Shown one piece after another: positions 49,615-58,210 of a DNA stretch of 64,000 nucleotides (its first letter is position 1; each line of letters opens with the position of its first letter). Source of the DNA: JBNKWA01 sp050299555. GTDB taxonomy: Bacteria; Pseudomonadota; Alphaproteobacteria; Rhodobacterales; Rhodobacteraceae. The translations under genes were made by a program, and so were the position numbers. Below the pieces are notes generated by a model, which searched no databases, was not told where the DNA came from, and saw only the letters and a list, made by a program, of their open reading frames with translations. The DNA lies in the NCBI GenBank assembly GCA_050299555.1, contig JBNKWA010000077.1, forward strand, positions 1 to 64,000, in the 5' to 3' direction.

Positions 49615-51177
49615 ATGGCGAACAGAATGACCGATGGCACCGTTTTTGTGGGTGGCGGTGGAACCGACTACGCCGAGGCGCAGTCGCTGATCCTGAAATA
49701 CGGCAATCGGCACGGTTTGATTGCCGGCGCTACGGGAACCGGCAAGACGGTTACCTTGCAGATCCTTGCCGAAGGACTGTCAGCCGCGGGCGTGCCGGTA
49801 TTCCTTTCCGACGTAAAGGGCGACGTCTCCGGCATTGCCGCGGCCGGCAGCCCGGAGCACAAACTTCACGAAAAGCTGGTCGAGCGCGCCAACAAGATCG
49901 GACTGCCGGATTATACCTACCGGTCGTTTCCGGTCACCTTCTGGGATCTTTTCGGCGAAAAGGGCCATCCGGTCCGGACCACGATCAGCGAGATGGGTCC
50001 GCTTCTGCTGTCCCGGCTGCTGGAGCTGAGCGAGGCCCAGGAGGGTGTTCTCAACATCGCCTTCCGAATTGCCGATGACGAGGGATTGCCGCTGCTCGAC
50101 CTGAAAGACCTGCGGGCCCTGCTGATCTGGCTCGGCGAGAATGCCAAGGATGTCTCGCTGAAATACGGCAACGTCACGACCGCTTCCATTGGTGCGATCC
50201 AGCGGCGGCTGATCGTTCTGGAGAACCAGGGCGCGGAGCAGTTCTTTGGCGAGCCGGCGCTGGACCTGACCGACATGATTGCAACCACGGCCGATGGTGA
50301 GGGCCGGGTGAACGTGCTGGCCGCGGATCGGCTGATGGGCTCCCCGCGCCTTTACGCAACGTTCCTTCTGTGGCTTCTGTCCGAGCTTTTCGAGCAGTTG
50401 CCCGAGGTGGGCGACCCGGACAGGCCGGTCTTCGTGTTCTTCTTCGATGAGGCGCATCTGCTGTTCGAGGATGCCCCCAAGGCGCTGGTCGACAAGGTCG
50501 AGCAGGTGGCACGACTGATCCGCTCCAAAGGTGTCGGCGTCTACTTCATCACCCAGAACCCCGACGACGTGCCGGCGGACATTCTGGGCCAGCTCGGCAA
50601 CCGGGTGCAGCATGCGCTGCGGGCCTACACGCCACGGGACCAGAAGGCGCTGCGGGCCGCGGCCGAAACGTTCCGTCCCAACCCGGCCTTCGACACCGAA
50701 ACCGCGATCCGCGAAGTCGGCACCGGTGAGGCGGTGGTCTCGCTGCTTGAGAATAAAGGTGTGCCCAGTATCGTCGAGCGTACGCTGATCCGGCCACCCT
50801 CGTCACGGCTGGGCCCGCTGGGGGACGACGAGCGCAAGGCAGCGATGGCCAAATCCCCGCTGGCAGGGCGCTACGATACCCCGGTCGACCGCGACAGTGC
50901 CAGCGAGATGCTGGCCAGGCGCGCTGACAAGGCGGCCGAGGAAGCTGCCGCGGCCGAGGCGGCGGAAGAGACCCGCGAGTTCAAGAATGCCCGGCGATAC
51001 GACGACACAAGCTACTCGGGTGGAAGTGTTCGCAGTAGTACGAACCGCAGCACCAGCCGTTCGCGCAGCGACACCATTGGTGAGACGCTGGTCAAATCGG
51101 TGATCAAGACCGCCACCTCGCGCTCCGGCCAACAGTTCATTCGCGGTGTCCTGGGAAGCCTGTTCAAGTCCCGCTGA
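49615..51177 (+). CDS. HerA-like ATPase/helicase (DUF853, YjgR type)
   Basis: Cytoplasmic P-loop ATPase of 520 residues of the DUF853/YjgR group related to HerA and FtsK. Walker A is AGATGTGKTVTLQILAEGL near residue 38 and Walker B lies in VFVFFFDEAHLLFEDAP near 273; an FITQNPDDVP sensor region and a GNRVQHALRAYTPRDQ arginine-finger segment follow. The C-terminus (about 430-500) is low complexity, rich in Ala/Glu then Ser/Arg. The ATG at 49615 has only GGGG ahead; ATG 49627 is the alternative. Role in DNA processing is inferred from the family. Confidence 0.88.
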   Translation: MANRMTDGTVFVGGGGTDYAEAQSLILKYGNRHGLIAGATGTGKTVTLQILAEGLSAAGVPVFLSDVKGDVSGIAAAGSPEHKLHEKLVERANKIGLPDYTYRSFPVTFWDLFGEKGHPVRTTISEMGPLLLSRLLELSEAQEGVLNIAFRIADDEGLPLLDLKDLRALLIWLGENAKDVSLKYGNVTTASIGAIQRRLIVLENQGAEQFFGEPALDLTDMIATTADGEGRVNVLAADRLMGSPRLYATFLLWLLSELFEQLPEVGDPDRPVFVFFFDEAHLLFEDAPKALVDKVEQVARLIRSKGVGVYFITQNPDDVPADILGQLGNRVQHALRAYTPRDQKALRAAAETFRPNPAFDTETAIREVGTGEAVVSLLENKGVPSIVERTLIRPPSSRLGPLGDDERKAAMAKSPLAGRYDTPVDRDSASEMLARRADKAAEEAAAAEAAEETREFKNARRYDDTSYSGGSVRSSTNRSTSRSRSDTIGETLVKSVIKTATSRSGQQFIRGVLGSLFKSR

Positions 51178-51237
51178 CCGGCGGATTCCGGCGTCCGGAT
51201 TCGGCCAGATTACACCCGATTTCGGCCCCCTGACCAA

Positions 51238-51318
51238 GCGTCCCCATGGGGACGCTATGTCAAGCCATTGATAATATTATGTAAAAGTGTTAACGCCGAT
51301 GGGGACACGTGGGGACAG
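51238..51318 (-). repeat. Dispersed intergenic element, copy B (inverted)
   Basis: On the minus strand it repeats the layout of copy A: two GTCCCCA units, CGGCGTTAACACTTT, an AT-rich core and the perfect 18-bp palindrome GCGTCCCCATGGGGACGC (51238-51255). The 12-nt CGTTAACACTTT is identical in both. Copies A and B flank the IalB and HerA-like genes in opposite orientation. Confidence 0.65.
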
Positions 51319-51365
51319 GGCCCCCGCAGAGCCGATGGCGGGGTGGATTGCCGCGCCCGATCCGG

Positions 51366-52664
51366 TCAGCCCAGCTTTCTCAGCCGCAGCCGCGTCAGGC
51401 GGTTCTTTTCGCGCTCAAGCACCTCGATGCGGAAGCCGTGGAAGCTGAACACCTGCCCGGCGGTGGGGATGGTCTGCGCCTCGTGGATCACCAGTCCGGC
51501 AATGGTATTGGCTTCCGTGTCGGGCAGAGCCCACTCGCAGGCCCGGTTGAGGTCCCTGATCGTCATCGACCCATCGACGGTGACCGTGCCGTCGCGCTCG
51601 CGCTTGACGGTTGTCCCGGCGGTATCGTGCTCGTCGGCGATCTCGCCAACAATTTCCTCGAGAATGTCCTCGAGCGTGATCAGCCCGCTCAGTGCGCCGT
51701 ACTCGTCGACAACCAGGGCGAAGTGGCTGCGCCGTCGCAGGAACTCGCGCATCTGGTCGTCAAGAGTGGTGGTTTCCGGGACGAAATAGGGCTTCATCGC
51801 CACCTGCATGACGTCGAAACTGTCAAGCGCGCCGCCGCTGGTCAGTAGCTTGTGCACCGCGCGCAGCAGGTCCTTGGCGTGCAGCACGCCGACGATGTTC
51901 TCTTGGTCGTCGCGGTAGATCGGCAGGCGGGTGTAGGGCGAGCCGAGCGCCTGCTCGAGAATCGCCGCGGGCGGGGTGTCCACGTCGATCATCTCGATCG
52001 ACTGGCGGTGCAGCATGATCTCCTCAACCTCTCGCTCGCCGAGATCGAGAGCGCCGAGGAGCCTGTCGCGGTCGGCCTTTTCCACCGCACCCTCGGAGTG
52101 GTGCAGCGCAATCGCGCCCGCCAATTCGTCGCGTGCTGAAAGCACATGGGCGCTGGGGTCGGTCTCGACGCCGACGGCGCCCAGCATCCAGTTGACAAGG
52201 GCCCGAACCAGGGTGACGACAGGCGAAAGCGCCAGCACCACCACCTGCACCGGCTGGGCGACCATGCGCGAGGCGCGCTCGGGATTGGTGATGGCATAGG
52301 TCTTCGGCATGACCTCCGAAAAGACCAGCACAAGCGCCGTCATCACCACGGTGGCCACCGCCACACCGCTATCACCCATCAGCCGGGTGAACAGGCTGGT
52401 CGCCAGTGCCGCCGACAGGATGTTGACGATATTGTTGCCCAGCAGCACCGAGCCGATCAGCCGCTCGCTGTCCTCGGTCAGCTTCAAGGCAGTCTCGGCG
52501 CCCCCTTCGCCGCGATCGGCCATCGAGCGCAGCTTGCCGCGGTTCGACGCGGTCAGGGCCGTTTCCGAGCCGGAGAAGAAGGCAGACAGCATCAGCAGCA
52601 CCAGGATGGCGATGCCGGTTCCCCACACGGCCAATCCGCCGACCATTGCATCGCCCGTATCCAT
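51366..52664 (-). CDS. CorC/HlyC-type transporter with CNNM and CBS domains
   Basis: Membrane protein of 432 residues. Residues 10-190 form a CNNM (DUF21) transmembrane domain with LLMLSAFFSGSETALTASNR, then two CBS domains (about 205-330, ending ALVVDEYGALSGLITLEDIL) and a CorC_HlyC domain at the C-terminus. Homologues are Mg/Co efflux-type proteins. The ATG at 52664 removes about 117 residues of out-of-family sequence present in the longest open frame. It precedes nothing on its strand before the dispersed element. Confidence 0.9.
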   Translation of the reverse strand: MDTGDAMVGGLAVWGTGIAILVLLMLSAFFSGSETALTASNRGKLRSMADRGEGGAETALKLTEDSERLIGSVLLGNNIVNILSAALATSLFTRLMGDSGVAVATVVMTALVLVFSEVMPKTYAITNPERASRMVAQPVQVVVLALSPVVTLVRALVNWMLGAVGVETDPSAHVLSARDELAGAIALHHSEGAVEKADRDRLLGALDLGEREVEEIMLHRQSIEMIDVDTPPAAILEQALGSPYTRLPIYRDDQENIVGVLHAKDLLRAVHKLLTSGGALDSFDVMQVAMKPYFVPETTTLDDQMREFLRRRSHFALVVDEYGALSGLITLEDILEEIVGEIADEHDTAGTTVKRERDGTVTVDGSMTIRDLNRACEWALPDTEANTIAGLVIHEAQTIPTAGQVFSFHGFRIEVLEREKNRLTRLRLRKLG

Positions 52665-52860
52665 GCTCACGCCCGTATCTGTTGCAGCCAGGCCCGTGCG
52701 GGCCTCTAACTCTCGTATGAGCGCGAAGGATAGCGGATACAAGGTGCCGGCGCCGCGGGATTTTGGACAGATCGATGGTCCGGAGCTGCTGTTCGGCGGC
52801 GCGTATTGACGCGCTGGTGGCCCAGCGAGGAGACGCTGCCGCCCGAGTTGCGGCGCAGCG

Positions 52861-53796
52861 CTATTGTTTCGCCAGCGGGTGGTGCTCCAGCACCAGTGCC
52901 TTGAGGCGCTCTTCCACCACGTGCGTGTAGATCTCGGTGGTGGCGACGCTGGCATGGCCAAGCAGCGTCTGAATGGTCCGCAAGTCCGCGCCGTGGGCGA
53001 GAAGATGGGTTGCAAAGGCGTGACGAAGCGCGTGCGGCGTCAGTCGCTCGGGCGGGATGCCCGCTGTCGGCGCGATCTCCTTGACCAGCCCGTGAAAACG
53101 GACCCGAGTCAGGTGCCCGGCCTTGCCGAAGGACGGGAACAGAAAGACCGAGCGCCGGCCGCCCTGGGCCAGCGCCGCGTCCTCGGCAGCGTCACGCGCG
53201 ACCAGCCAGGTCGCTGTAGCCGCACGGGCCGGCACCGACAACGGGACCATGCGCTCGCGCCCGCCCTTGCCCCTGACCAGGATCATCGCCGGATCGCCGC
53301 GCACTGCCGCCACCGGCAGCGACACCAGTTCGCTCACCCTCAGCCCGGTCGCATACAGCAGCTCGAACAGGCAGGCATTGCGCAGGCGCTCGTTCTCGTT
53401 GCGGCCATGTGTATGGGCTGCGGCTAGGAGGCGCGACACTTCCTTCTCGCCCAGGGTGACCGGCAATTTGCGCACCGGCTTGGGGCCGCTGAGCCGGGCT
53501 GCGGGGTTGTCGGTGCGCAGCCCCTCCTCATAGAGAAAGCGGAACAACCCGCGTATGGCCGACAGGCGCCGCGCCCGCGTTGCCGCCGACAGGTCCTCGG
53601 CCAGCATGGCGCTTGCATAGTCCTCGATGGCGGCCTGGTCGGTGTGCTTCAGGCCGCTGTCCCGCATCGTCAGATAGGCGGTAAAGTCCCTCAGGTCGCG
53701 GCCATAGGCCAGGATCGTATTGCGCGCAGCGTTGCGCTCGGCCTGGATTGCATCGAGAAACAAGGCCACCCACCCCAGGTCCGCATTGGAACTCAT
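52861..53796 (-). CDS. xerD: Tyrosine recombinase XerD
   Basis: Site-specific recombinase of 311 residues that resolves chromosome dimers at dif with XerC. N-terminal SAM-like core-binding domain (1-105), catalytic domain with TGLRVSELVSL (first Arg), RGKGGRERMVPLS (Lys), HALRHAFATHLLAHG (His, second Arg) and LGHASVATTEIYTHV (His/Trp position and Tyr nucleophile). The ATG overlaps the stop of the next gene upstream by 4 nt. The genomic neighbourhood next to aroKB is typical of Rhodobacterales. Confidence 0.93.
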   Translation of the reverse strand: MSSNADLGWVALFLDAIQAERNAARNTILAYGRDLRDFTAYLTMRDSGLKHTDQAAIEDYASAMLAEDLSAATRARRLSAIRGLFRFLYEEGLRTDNPAARLSGPKPVRKLPVTLGEKEVSRLLAAAHTHGRNENERLRNACLFELLYATGLRVSELVSLPVAAVRGDPAMILVRGKGGRERMVPLSVPARAATATWLVARDAAEDAALAQGGRRSVFLFPSFGKAGHLTRVRFHGLVKEIAPTAGIPPERLTPHALRHAFATHLLAHGADLRTIQTLLGHASVATTEIYTHVVEERLKALVLEHHPLAKQ

Positions 53797-55358
53797 GCCT
53801 CGTCCTGCAGCAGCAGCATTTCCAGCGCCACCCGCCGCGCCTGGCGCTCCAGCCCGCCCTGTCGCAGGGCATAAAGCGCGGCCTCCAGATCGCCGGGGTC
53901 GGTTGACAGCCCGGTGTCAAGAAGCCCCAGTGCACCGATCAGCGCCTCCCCGAAGCGCGATCCGAAAAGCGATGCCAGCTGCTCGGCCTCCACTGTGGGT
54001 GGATCGATGGCGGTCAGCCCGGTGATCACCGCCCGCTCGACTTCGCCAAAGGTCGTCGTGCCCGGCAGTGGCCCGGAACCTTCGGCTAGGGCCTGCAGCA
54101 AGCGCTCCGATGGTGTCGGTGAGGTCCGCTGCCAGCGCTGGGCGGCGCCCGGGTCCGCGGCCAGCAGCAGCAGCGTGTGGACCAGGCCGATGTCTTCGTC
54201 AGGAAATCCGTCGCGGGGCAACGCCTTCAGGGCCTGCCGGTAAGCGTGCGCAAAGGCGTCGCGCAGGCCATTCGCCGAAAACAGCCGGTCGGCAACTTCC
54301 AGCTCTGCGGCAACCGCAGCGACCTTGCCGGTCGCCAGGGCCGTGTCCAGCCGCTGCACGGCCGCGGCGCGATCCCACACGCCGCCCGATGCCGCCGGCC
54401 GCCCGGCGCGATAGGCCGCAAAAAGCGGTGCCTCGGGAATCGCGCCGCTTCGGACCAGACGCTCGGCCGCCAGCATCCGGCTGCGAATCGGCGCGTGCTC
54501 CGGCAGGTCGAGATGCAGAAAGGCGTTCGGAACGGTGCCGGCGCCGCGCGGCAGGGCCACCGCCTCCCGGATGCTCAGCTCCAGCGGCGTCATCGGGTCC
54601 GAGGGCGGTGGCGCTTCTGTGCCCTCGAAAAGCTGTGGATCCAGAAACCGCGCCAGCAGTTCCTCCTGATCAGCGCCGATCTCTCCGATGTCGTGCCCGA
54701 GCTTCAGGGTCAGCGCGGCCGCCTTCCAGTCGCCCAGCCGTGCCAGGCAATAGACCCGTGCGGGAAGAGTGGGCGACAGCGACGGACTGTCGCCGAGCAT
54801 CGAGCAGTATTCGTCCTGATGCCCGGTCAGCAGGCCGATGTCGAAGCCCCGCCGGAACAGCGCCGGGTCGGTTGGCCCGGCCTCGTCGATCAGTGCCTCG
54901 GCATTGTCGAGGTCGCCGATCTGAATCAGTCGGTCGATGCGCGCCAGCAGCAGTAGCGGACGCCCCGCACTGCTGGCCGGAGCATCGGTGCGTGCCAACA
55001 GCAGTTGCTTGAACAGTGCCTGTGCCGCGGGAACGCCGTCGGCGCGATGGTTCAGGATCAGCGCTCGCGCCCGCAGGGCCGAAGTGCCGCCCCAGACATC
55101 TTCGGGAAAGCCGGTCTGGGCGGGGGTAAGCAGCCCCAGCCCGTCGCGGTTGACCCCGTCGAGAACTGCAACGCTGATCTCCGTCTCACCCTCGGCGGGT
55201 TTGGGCAGTTCCGGCGGCGCGGTGCGGACGCTTTCGGTCAGCCATGGAATCGCGCTGCGCGGCCCCTCCGCCAACGCGCTGCCAACGCCGATCGCCGAGG
55301 CGAACATCACCAGGGGCAGGGCCCACACGCTAGGCACGCCTGGCACGGCCACACTCAA
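53793..55358 (-). CDS. Exported protein of unknown function, Rhodobacterales type
   Basis: Protein of about 521 residues with a predicted signal peptide (VWALPLVMFASAIGVGSALA). The rest is alanine- and leucine-rich, probably all helical and repeat-like (solenoid of TPR-like hairpins), with no catalytic motif that I can see. The TTG at 55358 overlaps the TGA of the 46-residue gene and is taken as the coupled start; GTG 55352 is nearly as good. The stop overlaps the xerD start, so small membrane protein, this protein and XerD are encoded in a coupled series. Function unknown. Confidence 0.7.
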   Translation of the reverse strand: MSVAVPGVPSVWALPLVMFASAIGVGSALAEGPRSAIPWLTESVRTAPPELPKPAEGETEISVAVLDGVNRDGLGLLTPAQTGFPEDVWGGTSALRARALILNHRADGVPAAQALFKQLLLARTDAPASSAGRPLLLLARIDRLIQIGDLDNAEALIDEAGPTDPALFRRGFDIGLLTGHQDEYCSMLGDSPSLSPTLPARVYCLARLGDWKAAALTLKLGHDIGEIGADQEELLARFLDPQLFEGTEAPPPSDPMTPLELSIREAVALPRGAGTVPNAFLHLDLPEHAPIRSRMLAAERLVRSGAIPEAPLFAAYRAGRPAASGGVWDRAAAVQRLDTALATGKVAAVAAELEVADRLFSANGLRDAFAHAYRQALKALPRDGFPDEDIGLVHTLLLLAADPGAAQRWQRTSPTPSERLLQALAEGSGPLPGTTTFGEVERAVITGLTAIDPPTVEAEQLASLFGSRFGEALIGALGLLDTGLSTDPGDLEAALYALRQGGLERQARRVALEMLLLQDEA

Positions 55359-55495
55359 CCGCCGGCGCTGGACGGCGAGACCGGGACCACGATCTCCCGC
55401 TGCGGCGGCGGCAGTTCCGAAAAGATGGCATAGCCAACCACCCCGACACCGACCAGTATGGCCAGGTAGAAAAGATACCTGAGCAGCCGCCCCAT
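55355..55495 (-). CDS. Small membrane protein, 46 residues
   Basis: A 46-residue ORF below usual size cut-offs. It begins MGRLLRYLFYLAILVGVGVV, one hydrophobic membrane helix, followed by a proline-rich tail (FSELPPPQREIVVP). AGAGG lies 7 nt before the ATG, and its TGA overlaps the start of the downstream secreted protein. Similar short proteins occur upstream of xerD in other Rhodobacteraceae, to my recollection. No known function. Confidence 0.65.
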   Translation of the reverse strand: MGRLLRYLFYLAILVGVGVVGYAIFSELPPPQREIVVPVSPSSAGG

Positions 55496-55601
55496 CGCCT
55501 TGCCTCTCGCGCGGGATCTCGTGGTCCCGCTGCTTGTTTCTGCGGTGGAACTTAGCCGCTTGCATGGTTTACATCAATGCCAAGCGGGCTGACGGAGCGG
55601 T

Positions 55602-56228
55602 ATGGGGCAGCGAGGCGCAATCGGCGGCGGAGCGAGCGGGTCCGGTGGCGGGGCAGGCCTCGGCAGGTCGATCGTTCTGGTCGGCCTCATGGGCGCCGGC
55701 AAGACCTCGGTCGGCCGTCGCCTGGCGGCCACTCTTGGCGTGCCCTTCGTCGACTCCGATGCCGAGATCGAAAAGGCCGCCGGCATGGCGATCGGCGACA
55801 TCTTCGAGCGCTTCGGCGAGGCGGATTTCCGTGCCGGCGAACGCAAGGTGATCCTCCGACTCCTGGGTGAGCCGCCGGCGGTGATCGCCACCGGCGGCGG
55901 CGCCTTCATGTCGGGTGAGACGCGGGCGGCCGTCGCCGAAAAGGCGACATCCGTTTGGCTCGACGCGGCGCTCGACGTGCTGTGGGAGCGGGTCAAGGAC
56001 AAGCCCCATCGGCCGCTCCTGCGGGCTCCGCAGCCGCGGCAGGTGCTGGCCGAACTTCTCGCTCATCGCTCACCCATCTACGCACTCGCCGACGTCCGGA
56101 TCGAATCGCAGGCCGGGGTGCCTCATGACGAGATGGTTCGGGCCATCCTCGCCGGCATCGCCACCCATGACGGGGCCAATCCCGGGCGCGGCCCCACCCT
56201 TTTGCAAAGTCCAGCCAATGCCAACTGA
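55602..56228 (+). CDS. aroK: Shikimate kinase
   Basis: Shikimate pathway kinase of 208 residues. Walker A is VGLMGAGKTSVGRRLA (Lys34), then DSDAEIEKAAGMAIGDIFER, FRAGERKVILRLL and the ATGGGAFM loop, and PHRPLL in the lid region. A glycine-rich N-terminal 22 residues are not family-like, so the real start may be slightly later. It overlaps aroB by 11 nt. Confidence 0.93.
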   Translation: MGQRGAIGGGASGSGGGAGLGRSIVLVGLMGAGKTSVGRRLAATLGVPFVDSDAEIEKAAGMAIGDIFERFGEADFRAGERKVILRLLGEPPAVIATGGGAFMSGETRAAVAEKATSVWLDAALDVLWERVKDKPHRPLLRAPQPRQVLAELLAHRSPIYALADVRIESQAGVPHDEMVRAILAGIATHDGANPGRGPTLLQSPANAN

Positions 56229-57342
56229 GATACTGACCGTCGCCCTCGGCGACCGCGCCTATCCCATCCATATCGGCTCAGAGCTGCTGCGAGAGGCCGG
56301 GCAACTCATCAGGACCGTCCTGCGTGGCCGCAAGGTGGCGGTCATTACCGACGAGACCGTGGCGGCGCTGCACCTGCCGGCGCTGACCGCCTCGCTGACG
56401 GCGGCCGGTCTTGGCAGCGACGCTCTGACCCTTCCGGCCGGCGAAAGGACCAAGGGCTGGGATGGGCTGCAGCGGACCGTGGAGTGGCTGATCGCGCGGA
56501 AGATCGGGCGCGACGATCTGGTCGTGGCTCTGGGCGGTGGCGTGATCGGCGACCTTGCCGGTTTCGCCGCGGCGTTGCTGCGCCGCGGCGTGGACTTCGT
56601 GCAGGTGCCGACGACTCTCCTGGCGCAGGTGGACAGCTCCGTCGGCGGCAAGACCGGCATCAACTCGCCCATGGGCAAGAACCTGATCGGCGCCTTCCAT
56701 CAGCCGAGGATGGTGATCGCGGACACCGGTGTCCTCGGTACCCTTGGCCGACGGGAGTTCCTCGCCGGCTACGGCGAAGTGGTCAAGTACGGGCTGCTCG
56801 GCGACGCTGCGTTCTTCGACTGGCTCGAGATCGAAGGGCCGGCAATGCTGGCTGGCGGGCTCGGCGCCCGCATCCACGCTGTCCGCCGGTCCTGCGAGAT
56901 GAAGGCCGAGATCGTCGCCCGTGACGAGACCGAGCAGGGCGACCGGGCGCTGCTCAACCTCGGCCACACCTTCGCCCATGCACTAGAGGCGGCGACCGGC
57001 TATTCCGACCGGCTCCTGCACGGCGAGGCGGTGGCGATCGGCTGCCAACTGGCCTTCGACCTGTCCGCGCGCATGGGGCTCTGCCCGCAGGAGGAGCCGG
57101 CGCGGATCGCCGCGCATTTCGCCGCCATGGGCATGAAGCACGGCCTCGCCGACATCCCGGGCGAGCTGCCCGACTCGCAGGGGCTGATCGCGCTGATGGG
57201 GCAGGACAAGAAAGTGAAAGACGGAGAGCTGACCTTCATCCTCGCCCGCGGAATCGGCGAGGCCTTCATCACCCGCGCGGTCGACCCCGGTCGGCTACGC
57301 ACGCTGCTGGACGACGCCCTGGCGACGCGACAGGGCGCCTGA
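56218..57342 (+). CDS. aroB: 3-dehydroquinate synthase
   Basis: NAD-dependent synthase of 374 residues that makes 3-dehydroquinate. Conserved features include ALGGGVIGDLAGFAAALLRR, VPTTLLAQVDSSVGGKTGIN, GYGEVVKYGLLGD and LNLGHTFAHALEAATGYSD with zinc-binding His residues. The ATG at 56218 lies inside the end of aroK (11-nt overlap). The last 48 bp overlap the end of the convergent EamA gene. Confidence 0.95.
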   Translation: MPTEILTVALGDRAYPIHIGSELLREAGQLIRTVLRGRKVAVITDETVAALHLPALTASLTAAGLGSDALTLPAGERTKGWDGLQRTVEWLIARKIGRDDLVVALGGGVIGDLAGFAAALLRRGVDFVQVPTTLLAQVDSSVGGKTGINSPMGKNLIGAFHQPRMVIADTGVLGTLGRREFLAGYGEVVKYGLLGDAAFFDWLEIEGPAMLAGGLGARIHAVRRSCEMKAEIVARDETEQGDRALLNLGHTFAHALEAATGYSDRLLHGEAVAIGCQLAFDLSARMGLCPQEEPARIAAHFAAMGMKHGLADIPGELPDSQGLIALMGQDKKVKDGELTFILARGIGEAFITRAVDPGRLRTLLDDALATRQGA

Positions 57343-58203
57343 CGCGAGCGCCACGCCGACAGCGACGATCATGATACCGGTGCCCTTCAGCCAGCCGATC
57401 GGCTCGGCGAGGAACAGCCAGCCGCCGAGCGCGGCAAGGACCGGCACCAGCGCTGCGAAGGCCGCGACCTGGCTGGGGCCGAAAGCCCTGACGGCAACGA
57501 AATAGGTGATGGTGGCGACAAAACCCGACAGAACGCCCTGAAACAGCGTCTGAAGCAGTACGAAACCAAGCGGCGCGGCGCCGAAATGCATGCCGTTGAC
57601 GATGCCGAGCGCCAGAAAGGCCAGCGTCGACCAGAAGGCGATCATCGCCGCCGCCGGCAGCGGCTCCAGCGGGGCAATCCGAAAGCGCACCGTGTAGATC
57701 GCCCAGGCAAACGAGGCGGTCAGAAACAGCAGATGCCCGCGCCATGCCCCGCTGCCGGCATGGCTCAGCGCCTCCCAGCCGCCGACCGCAAGGGCGCCGG
57801 TCAGGATCAGCGCCAGGCCAAGCAGCCTCAGTCCGCGCAGTCGCTCGCCGAGGAACAGCGCCGACAGGATCGCGACGAAGAACGGCAGCATGGATGGCGT
57901 GAAGACCCCCGAATCGGCCACGGGGGCGAATTTCAGCCCGGTGGCCAGAAGCCCGACAAAGCCGAATCCGCCGAGAATCCCTATGCCCAGCAGCTCGCGC
58001 CAGCCGGCGCCGCGGGGCAGGGGACCATGGCGCATCAGCACCGGCGACAACAGCAGCAGCGCCGGGGCGAAGCGCATCAATCCCACCTCGGCAATGCCGA
58101 GCTTCGTGGTCACCGTCGCCCGCGCGGCTACGAGATAGCCCGCCCATATGACAATGGTCAGCGCAAGGGCGCCCCAGGCCCTGAGGGATGGCGACGATGA
58201 CAT
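57295..58203 (-). CDS. DMT-family transporter (EamA domains)
   Basis: Ten-helix drug/metabolite transporter of 302 residues with two EamA repeats. Typical parts are ALALTIVIWAGYLVAARATV at the start, GVFTPSMLPFFVAILSALFL at the end of the first repeat and AAFAALVPVLAALGGWLFLA in the second. Substrate unknown. The gene is convergent with aroB and their 3' ends overlap by 48 bp, which is unusual but both reading frames look sound. Confidence 0.88.
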   Translation of the reverse strand: MSSSPSLRAWGALALTIVIWAGYLVAARATVTTKLGIAEVGLMRFAPALLLLSPVLMRHGPLPRGAGWRELLGIGILGGFGFVGLLATGLKFAPVADSGVFTPSMLPFFVAILSALFLGERLRGLRLLGLALILTGALAVGGWEALSHAGSGAWRGHLLFLTASFAWAIYTVRFRIAPLEPLPAAAMIAFWSTLAFLALGIVNGMHFGAAPLGFVLLQTLFQGVLSGFVATITYFVAVRAFGPSQVAAFAALVPVLAALGGWLFLAEPIGWLKGTGIMIVAVGVALASGALSRRQGVVQQRA

Positions 58204-58210
58204 GATCGGT

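Noticed and set aside
52665..53015. N-terminal extension of the CorC-type protein
   Set aside because: Residues before 52664 are not family-like, rich in Arg/Pro/Trp, and would place the CNNM domain far from the start.
55359..55565. N-terminal extension of the secreted 521-residue protein
   Set aside because: It is out of frame shadow of the 46-residue membrane protein, which has its own ribosome binding site and membrane helix.
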